The translations under genes were made by a program, and so were the position numbers. This document shows positions 1 through 6,206 of a stretch of 10,294 nucleotides of DNA, piece by piece. The stretch spans positions 1 to 10,294 of the forward strand of contig MVJJ01000005.1 of assembly GCA_003266145.1 (NCBI GenBank), read 5' to 3'. The DNA comes from Methanosphaera sp. SHI613 (GTDB lineage Archaea > Methanobacteriota > Methanobacteria > Methanobacteriales > Methanobacteriaceae). Each line of letters begins with the position of its first letter. Positions within the stretch are counted from its first letter, which is position 1. The notes below the pieces were generated by a model. The model saw only the letters and a program-made list of their open reading frames with translations, searched no databases and had not been told where the DNA came from.

Positions 1-6
1 AATAGA

Positions 7-45
7 TTAATATAAATAATTATTATGTCATAAATATAATATAAG
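7..45 (+). promoter_or_regulatory. Probable promoter of the Xre/ImmA/PIN operon
   Basis: Two AT-rich TATA-like elements lie upstream of the first gene: AATATAAAT around 10-18 and AAATATAATATA around 32-43. Archaeal transcription starts about 25 bases after the TATA centre. The first box would give a leader of about 25 bases holding the weak ribosome binding site GAGTGGAT just before the ATG at 66. The second would give a nearly leaderless transcript. The sequence does not decide between them. Confidence 0.35.
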
Positions 46-65
46 AAATTATCGAGTGGATTATA

Positions 66-398
66 ATGGATGAAACAATTGGTGAAAGATTAAAGAAATT
101 AAGAAAAAATTATAATTTCACCCAAAAACAAGTGGCAGGATACCTTGGATATAATCAAGGTCAAATAGCTAAAATAGAGAATAATCAACGAAACCTAACA
201 TTATCCTCTTTAGAAAAGTTATGTGACTTGTATAACTGTTCTGAAGATTATATACTGGAGGGTGATTCGGATTATTCAAAGCCTACATTTGCATTTAGAA
301 CTGAAGAAAAAAATCTTGATCTAAATACAATAGCCAGGATGAATAAAATAATTAAGAATATAGAACTGTTAGCGGATTTAACAAAACAAGAGGATTAA
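66..398 (+). CDS. Xre-family HTH regulator, partner of ImmA/IrrE peptidase
   Basis: This 110-residue cytoplasmic DNA-binding protein carries a Xre/Cro-type helix-turn-helix over residues 6-63. The usual pattern is visible: ERLKKLRK, then FTQKQVAGYLGYNQGQIAKIENNQR with the recognition helix at about 30-39, then a third helix ending SEDYIL. The tail after residue 73 contains FAFR followed by a helix (about 85-106). From family knowledge, this FAFR-type tail is common in Xre regulators encoded directly before ImmA/IrrE peptidases. The stop is 4 bases before the peptidase start, so the genes are co-transcribed. Inferred role: repressor of its own operon and antitoxin-like partner, possibly a substrate of the downstream protease. 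The HTH assignment is firm; the target and partner are inferred. Confidence 0.95.
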   Translation: MDETIGERLKKLRKNYNFTQKQVAGYLGYNQGQIAKIENNQRNLTLSSLEKLCDLYNCSEDYILEGDSDYSKPTFAFRTEEKNLDLNTIARMNKIIKNIELLADLTKQED

Positions 399-402
399 AA
401 AA

Positions 403-1113
403 ATGGAATTTCCAGATACCTACTTTGAAGTATGTGAAAAGGCGAATGATTGTCGTCGTAGATGGAACATTAATGAAAATGATCCCATTGACATCTTTTC
501 AGTAGTTCTCAACAAAGTAAAAAATGTTACAATAATCTTTCTGGACATGGAAGGATATGTCAGCGGATCATCATATAAGACAAAAGACCAGAATATCATA
601 TTTATAAACTCAAATCACCCGCTGGGAAGACAAAGGTTCACAGTAGCCCATGAATTATATCACATGTTATATGAGGATAAGTTTATCAAATGTGACATGA
701 CAAGCAATCATGAAATAGAAGAAATGGCAAATCAGTTTGCTTCATGTCTGTTGATGTCCAACGGTGCATTATTAAACTATGAACGGGAACATGGAATAGA
801 AAAATGGGACTTGGATGCTATAATCGAAACGGAACAATTCTTCCAGATTAGTCATAAGGCAATGTTAAGACGTCTGATGATGTTGGATAAGATAACCGAG
901 GATGAATTCGATGATTTGCTTCCGGGGATAATCTGGAATGCAAGACAGCGAGGTTACAGCGATAAGCTATACGTTCCATATGTCGATAAGCAAAACTTTG
1001 TCATGGGTAATTATATCAAACTCATCAATAAGGCATATGATGACAACCTGATTTCACAGGGAAAACGTGATGAGTTATTTAAAGATTCATTTAATGAAGA
1101 TTTAATAAAATAA
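403..1113 (+). CDS. ImmA/IrrE-family zinc metallopeptidase
   Basis: This 236-residue protein has the HExxH zinc-peptidase signature HELYH at residues 83-87, in the context RFTVAHELYHMLY. It is followed by EEMANQFASCLLM at 106-118. From the family pattern ExEAxxFAxxLLMP, Glu107 is the likely third zinc ligand and Glu84 the general base. A C-terminal extension of about 90 residues of unknown role follows. Known members cleave or inactivate Xre-type repressors (ImmA in ICEBs1) or control radiation response (IrrE), and related genes occur next to Xre and toxin genes in toxin-antitoxin-like loci. Here the gene sits between a Xre regulator (4-base gap) and a PIN-like gene (5-base gap). The ATG at 403 is preceded by AGAGGAT, a usable ribosome binding site. 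All zinc-binding residues look intact, so it is probably active. Confidence 0.95.
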   Translation: MEFPDTYFEVCEKANDCRRRWNINENDPIDIFSVVLNKVKNVTIIFLDMEGYVSGSSYKTKDQNIIFINSNHPLGRQRFTVAHELYHMLYEDKFIKCDMTSNHEIEEMANQFASCLLMSNGALLNYEREHGIEKWDLDAIIETEQFFQISHKAMLRRLMMLDKITEDEFDDLLPGIIWNARQRGYSDKLYVPYVDKQNFVMGNYIKLINKAYDDNLISQGKRDELFKDSFNEDLIK

Positions 1114-1118
1114 GATGG

Positions 1119-1532
1119 ATGGTTAAATTGGCCAGGATAGTCATATCACAAATTCAATGTTTAAAAGTGTTGTTGGATTGTGAGTATATAAACGAGAATA
1201 TAAATGATGAAATAATACTGACCCAACAGATGTATGATGAATTCTTGAATGAAGATAACTGTTGGATAGTTAAGTTAAAATCATTTATGGATAAGAATTT
1301 GATAAAAATTGAGGATATTTCGATATTTACAGAGGAATATTATACATATAAGGCAATAATAAACGGTAAACTGGGGATTATGTATGGCAGATGTGAATCA
1401 TCTGCAATGTCAATAGCAATTCATTCAAATGCATTACTTCTCACAGAAAAACATGAAAAATGCATTAAAAATATTGGAAAACATAATTTGACTTGGATAA
1501 CCATATCCGATTTTTTAAAATCAATCACCTAA
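1119..1532 (+). CDS. PIN-like protein, probable degenerate nuclease, third gene of the cassette
   Basis: This 137-residue protein resembles PIN-domain proteins of the DUF3368 type. QMYDEF (38-42) matches the VYEEL segment with its acidic residue (Glu41). GRCESSAMSIAIHSNALLLTEKHEK (90-114) matches the GEGEASAIALA...LLTDD core, giving Glu93 and Glu110 as the third and fourth acidic positions. PIN proteins are usually RNases that coordinate metal with four acids. The first, in an N-terminal DSSPLI/DTN segment, is absent: the protein begins MVKLARIVIS and runs straight into the helix QIQCLKVLLD. The gene could therefore be an inactivated or non-catalytic PIN, or carry a small lesion near its start. 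A TTG at 1128 is another possible start but does not restore the Asp. The 5-base gap to the peptidase gene implies co-expression. PIN assignment is by pattern only. Confidence 0.8.
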   Translation: MVKLARIVISQIQCLKVLLDCEYINENINDEIILTQQMYDEFLNEDNCWIVKLKSFMDKNLIKIEDISIFTEEYYTYKAIINGKLGIMYGRCESSAMSIAIHSNALLLTEKHEKCIKNIGKHNLTWITISDFLKSIT

Positions 1533-1536
1533 TTTC

Positions 1537-1545
1537 TTTTTTTTT
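1537..1545 (+). terminator. Oligo-T terminator of the Xre/ImmA/PIN operon
   Basis: A run of nine T begins five bases after the stop codon of the PIN-like gene. Oligo-T tracts downstream of genes are the usual archaeal termination signal. No hairpin precedes it. Confidence 0.55.
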
Positions 1546-1712
1546 AAAATAGCACGTGTAGCAATTCAATTTTTAGATCCTTAAGCATGAATATATTAAT
1601 ATCATGTTCACACATTACTAAAATGATTGTCGCACATATTATGTTATAATTACCCATCATTTTAGCCATTTGATCATATTCTATTTTAGAACTATAATCA
1701 CACATAAGTTTC

Positions 1713-1720
1713 AAAAAAAA
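1713..1720 (-). terminator. Oligo-T terminator of the M14-like gene
   Basis: On the minus strand, a run of eight T lies about 20 bases after the stop codon of the M14-like gene, fitting an archaeal oligo-T terminator. The 206-base gap 1533-1738 between the two convergent genes otherwise holds no gene I can support. It does contain a minus-strand reading frame, described in the findings. Confidence 0.5.
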
Positions 1721-1738
1721 GTATAACTGTTGATGATT

Positions 1739-2707
1739 TTAGAAATTAAAACCATCAATATCAGCATTAGCTAATTTAAGATAAGTATCATCAGGGTTCA
1801 AGTTATGATTTGCCAATAGCAATGCAAGCATCTGATCATAAGATTCATCAACGGCAGTGCTATGGACTTTTCCATGACTTGAAACAAGAACCAATGGTGT
1901 AACACTGGCAGTACCATTCAAGTTCAGCACGTCTTCGACTGCACCATCATAGGCAACACCTGCAACATAATAGGTCATTGTCGTATCCAATGATAATCTT
2001 GACATGTCCTCGGCTAATTGAAAACTGCCATAGGTAGGAATTTGTGAACACATGATGGTGGTCTTTCCAGGATTTTTACCAATTTCAGTCTCATGAAAAT
2101 CTCCAACTGCAGTAGCATTGCTAGTCAATGCCAATTTGACAACATCATTACTTGCAGTTCCACTCTTATCTGCAACGGTATTCAGATTAACACCATCAGT
2201 TAGCTTAGTATTCTGGCTGATAGCCTTAGGTGAAGTAAATGGGATGACATAAACCGTACCATTAATCTTACGCCCATCAAGATAATTAATCAGTCTCATG
2301 GCGGCGACTGATGGAACCAGTTGATCTCCATGAACACCGGCAGATATAACCGTAACTGGAGCTTCACCCGTACCAATCTTATAGATTGGAGTACAATTAT
2401 TTGTATATGCACATATCTGCTGTGAAATATTGCTGTTTGGAATATTGCCTGCAAGTTCCTGATTGCTTAATACATTTGCACTATTTGCGTTTAATTCCAT
2501 AATCTCCACAGCAGACGCATCAAAGTAAACCACATAAACAAGACTGGCACCAACAGCCACAAAACATGCTATTAGTATGATGCCGATTATCTTCAGGGGT
2601 GTAAAAAAGCTTCTTTTATTATTGTTGGGAATTCCCAGTTGTCTACCACAAAATCTACAATTATGAGCATTATCGTCATTAACTGCTCCGCAATAATTAC
2701 ATTTCAT
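1739..2707 (-). CDS. Zinc-ribbon, membrane-anchored M14/aspartoacylase-like protein
   Basis: The product is 322 residues. It starts with a four-cysteine zinc ribbon (MKCNYCG...NCRFCGRQ, about residues 1-24), then one TM helix (about 38-62), then an extracytoplasmic domain of about 255 residues. That domain resembles the succinylglutamate desuccinylase/aspartoacylase branch of M14 metallopeptidases: VTVISAGVHGDQ gives the HGxE-like loop (His126), TDGVNLN replaces the usual NRxFPG-type segment, and VGDFHE holds the third ligand His205. The usual zinc-ligand Glu after the first His is Gln129, so activity is doubtful unless another residue substitutes. The start is the ATG at 2707, not the in-frame ATG at 2728: the translation then opens directly with the zinc ribbon, and the TATA box lies only 27 bases upstream. 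The anchor suggests a role at the cell envelope. M14 membership is a motif-level call. Confidence 0.8.
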   Translation of the reverse strand: MKCNYCGAVNDDNAHNCRFCGRQLGIPNNNKRSFFTPLKIIGIILIACFVAVGASLVYVVYFDASAVEIMELNANSANVLSNQELAGNIPNSNISQQICAYTNNCTPIYKIGTGEAPVTVISAGVHGDQLVPSVAAMRLINYLDGRKINGTVYVIPFTSPKAISQNTKLTDGVNLNTVADKSGTASNDVVKLALTSNATAVGDFHETEIGKNPGKTTIMCSQIPTYGSFQLAEDMSRLSLDTTMTYYVAGVAYDGAVEDVLNLNGTASVTPLVLVSSHGKVHSTAVDESYDQMLALLLANHNLNPDDTYLKLANADIDGFNF

Positions 2708-2730
2708 GAAAATAAATATAAAATTCATAA

Positions 2731-2738
2731 TATATAAA
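2731..2738 (-). promoter_or_regulatory. TATA box of the M14-like gene (leaderless transcript)
   Basis: TTTATATA on the minus strand is centred about 27 bases upstream of the ATG at 2707. At the normal archaeal TATA-to-start distance, transcription would begin at or within a few bases of that ATG. This predicts a leaderless mRNA and excludes the ATG at 2728 from the transcript. Confidence 0.55.
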
Positions 2739-2744
2739 GATTTT

Positions 2745-2752
2745 AAAAAAAA
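2745..2752 (-). terminator. Oligo-T terminator of the HhH gene
   Basis: On the minus strand, eight T follow the stop codon of the HhH gene by about 15 bases, immediately before the TATA box of the next gene. This separates the two minus-strand genes into independent transcripts. Confidence 0.5.
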
Positions 2753-2767
2753 GTTTTAAGAAGGAGG

Positions 2768-3583
2768 TTACATGTCTATTCTACGACTTTGACCTACATC
2801 CTTAATTATAATATATTCTTTGAGTTGAGCTATTTGAGTATCATCCATGTTAAATTTCTGTTTCAAGTCATCCATTGATCTGATTGTCTCTCCCCTACTT
2901 CTAAGTTCAATAATCTTCTGAGCCTGTTCTACAGTTAAGATTGGAATATTTTTTATTTCCTCGGCAGAAGCTGTATTGAGGTTTATCTTACTGATGTTTT
3001 CTTGAATCGTTTGGCTGGTGTCATCGATTCTTTGAGGGTCATAGTCATTGTTCATATTATCGGCCGTGTCGGCATTGTTTTTATTGAGGATATCCTGATT
3101 AATATTGCTGTTGTTGTATGTCTGTGCTTTATTAAATTGCATTTCATTTTCATATACATATGATTGAGCCGGTGGAACATTCCCATTTAAATCCACGTTT
3201 TGACTGTTTATGTTAACATTGGATTCGTTCTGTATAGGATTCTGATTATATTGATTTGTCTGCTGATAGTTCATATTGCTATTGTTTTTTAATCTAAGAA
3301 TCTCCAGGTATTTTTTGGCAATAAATGGTGTTCTGATGATACATATCAACCATGAAAGGAGATAAAATAGTGTGAACGCGACGCCGATTGATGAAACATT
3401 AAAACCTGCCAATAACAACAACATTATTGCAATGGCCTGATATATTATTCCCTCGATAAGCCAGTTTCTGTTATCTACCTTTTTGGCTGCATAGATTATT
3501 CCAAGACCATTCAATACGAAGATGAATGAGAAAATAACCCATAACAGATTTACGACCTTCCACATTAAGGAATTTTCTTCCAT
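2768..3583 (-). CDS. Three-TM membrane protein with C-terminal ComEA-like helix-hairpin-helix domain
   Basis: The product is 271 residues. Three hydrophobic helices occupy about residues 9-32, 41-59 and 65-84. A linker very rich in Asn and Gln (about 100-195) follows, then a helix-hairpin-helix DNA-binding domain at about 199-262. The pattern INLNTASAEEIKNIP...VEQAQKIIELRSRG...SMDDL is that of ComEA/HhH_3 proteins, which bind DNA without sequence specificity. The basic stretches AAKKVDNR after TM1 and AKKYLEILRLK after TM3 suggest N-out/C-in topology, so the HhH domain would be cytoplasmic; bacterial ComEA displays it outside. The start at 3583 is chosen because GGGAGGTC lies seven bases upstream; the ATG at 3625 has no such site. 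Function is unknown; membrane tethering of DNA or of a protein partner is possible. Confidence 0.87.
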   Translation of the reverse strand: MEENSLMWKVVNLLWVIFSFIFVLNGLGIIYAAKKVDNRNWLIEGIIYQAIAIMLLLLAGFNVSSIGVAFTLFYLLSWLICIIRTPFIAKKYLEILRLKNNSNMNYQQTNQYNQNPIQNESNVNINSQNVDLNGNVPPAQSYVYENEMQFNKAQTYNNSNINQDILNKNNADTADNMNNDYDPQRIDDTSQTIQENISKINLNTASAEEIKNIPILTVEQAQKIIELRSRGETIRSMDDLKQKFNMDDTQIAQLKEYIIIKDVGQSRRIDM

Positions 3584-3590
3584 GAAATAA

Positions 3591-3598
3591 GACCTCCC
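3591..3598 (-). promoter_or_regulatory. Strong ribosome binding site setting the HhH gene start
   Basis: GGGAGGTC on the minus strand ends seven bases before the ATG at 3583. It matches the methanogen anti-Shine-Dalgarno sequence well. It fixes the start and excludes the 14 upstream codons that are also open. Confidence 0.75.
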
Positions 3599-3640
3599 TT
3601 TAATAAATAAGTCATTAATTATCATTATGTACTTGTTTGC

Positions 3641-3650
3641 TTTAATAATT
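3641..3650 (-). promoter_or_regulatory. Possible TATA element of the HhH gene
   Basis: AATTATTAAA on the minus strand would place transcription initiation near 3619 and give a leader of about 35 bases carrying the strong ribosome binding site. The whole region is AT-rich, so this is only a candidate. Confidence 0.3.
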
Positions 3651-3674
3651 ATTGCCGAATAAATTTAACTATCA

Positions 3675-3696
3675 AAGTTACATAACTTATTATAAG
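3675..3696 (+). promoter_or_regulatory. Dyad abutting the TATA box of the DUF438 gene
   Basis: AAGTTACATAACTT (3675-3688) is an inverted repeat with 6-base arms and a two-base centre. It runs directly into TTATTATAAG (3688-3697), the best TATA-like element upstream of the DUF438 gene. The expected transcription start is near 3717, leaving a leader of about 30 bases that contains the GTGAT ribosome binding site at 3737-3741. A protein bound to the dyad would sit on the BRE/TATA position, so an operator is plausible. No regulator is identified. Confidence 0.4.
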
Positions 3697-3746
3697 CCAA
3701 AAAAAATAGATAAATAATAATCAAATAATAGAAGCCGTGATATGAA

Positions 3747-5018
3747 ATGGAAGATTATCAAAATGATGAAGAATTATTCAATAAACGCGTCGAATTACTC
3801 AAAAGTTATATCAACAGAGTATCTGATGGAGAAGAAATGGAAAACGTACAGAAGGAATTCAAGGAAAACTTCTCAGATGTACCTGCAAAGGAAATAGCCA
3901 AGGCAGAACAGACCATGATGAAGGACGGCATGCCATTTGAGAAAATCCAGAAATTATGTGACATACATTCTGTACTCTTTGAGGATATGACCGATGAGGA
4001 AAGAATGCAGAGATTAAAAGAGGAAATGCAGGCACACCAACAAGTAAATTACATTAAAACAGAAGAAAGTGTGGAAAACTTTGATGATGAAAGCTCACAA
4101 AAATGCATGGAATACATAAATACCACTGGTCATCCATTGAACGTACTGGTTGAAGAAAATAATGCAATAAATGAATTGTTAAACATAATCAATGATGATG
4201 TCTGTGAATCTCCGGATATAAATAAGATCCAACTGGAGAAGCTATTTGAAGTCAAAAATCATTATAAGAAAAAGGATGACCTGATATTTCCACTTCTCAA
4301 GGATAAATATGATTATCCGGGACCATCAGATATAATGTGGGCAGTCGAAGATGAAATAATGGATGAACTAAAAAACATATACGACGATTATGATGTGGAA
4401 AAACTCAAAAAACTACTCAAACGTATCGAAGAGATGATCTACAAGGAAGAAAATGTCTTATATCCATTATGTGCAGAAAACTTCACATCAGAGGAGTGGA
4501 TACAGATACGTGAAGACATGAACCTATACCCGTCTTGTCTGGTGGAGTCATTAGCATCATGGGATAAAACAGCAGAAAGCGTCAGGGAAGAAATAAGCGT
4601 AAGTGATGACCTGATAACATTACCAGGGGGAACATTCACATTAAAGCAGTTAAGGGCAATGTTAAATCTTATACCTATGGAGATAACAGTCATTGATGAA
4701 AATGACGTGAACCGTTTCTTTGATGAGGATGATGATAAAAAATTCCTCAGACCAAAAATGGCATTAAACAGGAGCGTCTACTCATGTCATCCACCAAGAG
4801 TCATGAAGATGGTTGAAGGATTGATAAAACAATTCAAGGAAGGAAAACGAGATAGTATGCATGTAGTCACTAAAAGAGGAAATCAAAAGGCATTAGTTAA
4901 TTACTACGCATTACGTGATGAAAAAGGAAACTACCTGGGGACAATGGAGGCAATACTACTTTTAAATTCATTGATTGACATAATAGAAAAAGAAAAAACA
5001 GGGCCAGTAGAATTTTAA
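3747..5018 (+). CDS. DUF438-hemerythrin-PAS domain protein (putative redox/iron sensor)
   Basis: This 423-residue soluble protein has the domain order typical of DUF438 family proteins. An N-terminal DUF438 helical region covers about 10-80 (VQKEFKENFSDVPAKEIAKAEQ, then GMPFEKIQKLCDIHSVLF). A hemerythrin-like HHE region covers about 120-260: TGHPLN (His129), NHYKKKDDLIFPLL (His172), PSDIMWAVEDEI and YKEENVLYPL. A C-terminal PAS-like domain spans about 295-410, with LPGGTFTLKQLRAMLNLIP, the SCHPPRVM segment (346-353) and GNYLGTMEA near the end. Asp177 stands where I recall Glu in relatives, a conservative change. Family members are thought to sense oxygen, iron or redox state, but function is not established. 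Length is about normal and the gene looks intact. GTGAT five bases before the ATG is the ribosome binding site. It is transcribed alone, divergently from the HhH gene. Confidence 0.93.
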   Translation: MEDYQNDEELFNKRVELLKSYINRVSDGEEMENVQKEFKENFSDVPAKEIAKAEQTMMKDGMPFEKIQKLCDIHSVLFEDMTDEERMQRLKEEMQAHQQVNYIKTEESVENFDDESSQKCMEYINTTGHPLNVLVEENNAINELLNIINDDVCESPDINKIQLEKLFEVKNHYKKKDDLIFPLLKDKYDYPGPSDIMWAVEDEIMDELKNIYDDYDVEKLKKLLKRIEEMIYKEENVLYPLCAENFTSEEWIQIREDMNLYPSCLVESLASWDKTAESVREEISVSDDLITLPGGTFTLKQLRAMLNLIPMEITVIDENDVNRFFDEDDDKKFLRPKMALNRSVYSCHPPRVMKMVEGLIKQFKEGKRDSMHVVTKRGNQKALVNYYALRDEKGNYLGTMEAILLLNSLIDIIEKEKTGPVEF

Positions 5019-5035
5019 TCTACTGAAATAACATT

Positions 5036-5068
5036 GAAGTTATCTATGATTGAGGATAACTTCTTTTT
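5036..5068 (+). terminator. Hairpin terminator of the DUF438 gene
   Basis: GAAGTTATC (5036-5044) pairs perfectly with GATAACTTC (5055-5063) across a ten-base loop and is followed by five T. This is the shape of an intrinsic terminator for plus-strand transcripts. It overlaps the last codons and stop of the convergent minus-strand gene ending at 5040, so the same DNA serves as coding sequence and terminator. Confidence 0.7.
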
Positions 5069-5402
5069 CATTTTTGCGGTAACTCTTTTGACCATCGGAT
5101 TCTTTGTTTCTGATGGCTGATTTTTCCATGTTGCCGTTTGATTGCAATTGAGTATTTTTTTGAGAATTATCTTGGGCATTAACAATAGGGTTATTGTCGA
5201 TGACTCTCTGTGTGTTCATATTTTTGTTATCAATAGGGTTATAAACGCTATTTGCATCAACATCCAATAATACATTTCTATGCCTGTACAACAAATAGGC
5301 CAACGCCAGAAATCCCAGGATAATAAGCAAAGTACCGTCCAATACAATTGCATCAGGTGCCTGTGTAGGCATCATAAAATCAAATCCATTCAATATGTTC
5401 AT
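5040..5402 (-). CDS. Small single-TM protein with Asn/Gln-rich cytoplasmic tail
   Basis: The product is 120 residues and I do not recognise the family. A short N-terminus (MNILNGFDFMMPTQAPDA) precedes one hydrophobic helix at about 21-39 ending LLYRHR. A hydrophilic tail of about 80 residues follows, rich in Asn, Gln, Lys and Ser. The basic residues after the helix suggest N-out/C-in topology. The tail composition resembles the linker of the HhH protein at 2768-3583, with no alignable domain. The ATG at 5402 is preferred because GAGTTGAT lies four bases upstream; an in-frame TTG at 5411 with AAGGAT before it is the alternative. It follows the CPBP protease gene by 47 bases with no terminator between them, so the two are probably co-transcribed and may work together. 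Confidence 0.75.
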   Translation of the reverse strand: MNILNGFDFMMPTQAPDAIVLDGTLLIILGFLALAYLLYRHRNVLLDVDANSVYNPIDNKNMNTQRVIDNNPIVNAQDNSQKNTQLQSNGNMEKSAIRNKESDGQKSYRKNEKEVILNHR

Positions 5403-5449
5403 TTTAATCAACTCTAATCCTTTTTTTTCAGTAAACCTTCGAAGCGATT

Positions 5450-6172
5450 CTATAATAACAGATGTACAATCAGTACCAGTAAATTGTATATCATATGTAC
5501 AAGGACACTTAACAATGCATTCCTGGTCTTAAGATATGGATATAACGTGAAAAAGGATCCAAATCCCATTACAAGAATACAATATATGATGTTTGTATAC
5601 GTGTTTACATGAAGAAGTCCAAATACCAATAGGCTAACTATTGCAGCGATAATTACTGAATTCTTACGATTATTAGTAAACTTGTATATCAGATAAAGCA
5701 CAATCAGAAATACGTTTATTCTAACTAGTTCCTCTGCTATAATCTGAAAGCCGTCTATGATACAGTTCAATAAGCCTATGGATGAATAATCTCCGAAATT
5801 CTGTGCACTGTTAACCATATTAACTGGGACAACAGTATTAATAATGGTGTTTATGACAACCAGTACAAATAAAAACAAAAGATTGCCCAATACACACCAT
5901 ACTACCAATTTCAAATTGTTCAGGGTTGGCTTTTTAAACAAGGTACCTATTTTTCCACCACTTGCAATGACAAATGGAATGCTCATGGCCAGAAATAAAA
6001 TCAATCCTTCCTGGTATCCCTGGAATTTAACCGGACCCAATATCAATATTATAAACAATAATACGCTAAAGAGTAGAATAATTCCTGTTTTACCCGATAA
6101 GAACTTATCATTTTTATAATATGGAAAATCACTATCTTTATCTTCAAACTCAAAGTATTGGCTTTGATTCAT
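5450..6172 (-). CDS. CPBP-family intramembrane metalloprotease (CAAX protease/Abi type)
   Basis: This 240-residue polytopic membrane protein has about seven predicted TM segments and all conserved CPBP (PF02517) motifs. AEELVR holds the EExxxR motif (Glu147, Glu148, Arg151), FGLLH the FxxxH motif (Phe184, His188), and HMIYN the HxxxN motif (His226, Asn230). Relatives include CAAX prenyl endopeptidases and bacterial bacteriocin self-immunity proteins, so the catalytic machinery for cleavage within the membrane looks complete. The substrate is unknown; the small TM protein encoded next in the same transcript is an obvious candidate partner. The ATG at 6172 is preceded by a GGGGGAT-type ribosome binding site. 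The acidic N-terminus (FEFEDKDSDFPYY) is unusual but still in frame with the good start. Confidence 0.94.
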   Translation of the reverse strand: MNQSQYFEFEDKDSDFPYYKNDKFLSGKTGIILLFSVLLFIILILGPVKFQGYQEGLILFLAMSIPFVIASGGKIGTLFKKPTLNNLKLVVWCVLGNLLFLFVLVVINTIINTVVPVNMVNSAQNFGDYSSIGLLNCIIDGFQIIAEELVRINVFLIVLYLIYKFTNNRKNSVIIAAIVSLLVFGLLHVNTYTNIIYCILVMGFGSFFTLYPYLKTRNALLSVLVHMIYNLLVLIVHLLL

Positions 6173-6206
6173 AATAATCCCCCTTTTATAATATTTGTAC
6201 TAGAAT

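Noticed and set aside
2761..2791. Strong AAGGAGG site seven bases before an ATG on the plus strand.
   Set aside because: The frame it opens has only six codons (MSILRL) and lies antisense to the end of the HhH gene. It looks like a chance match or at most a leader-type peptide with no gene behind it.
4439..4693. Minus-strand open frame of 84 codons.
   Set aside because: It lies entirely within the well-supported DUF438 gene on the other strand, with no family motifs or ribosome binding site.
5844..6119. Plus-strand open frame of 91 codons.
   Set aside because: It is antisense to the CPBP protease gene, whose motifs are intact, and has no domain pattern.
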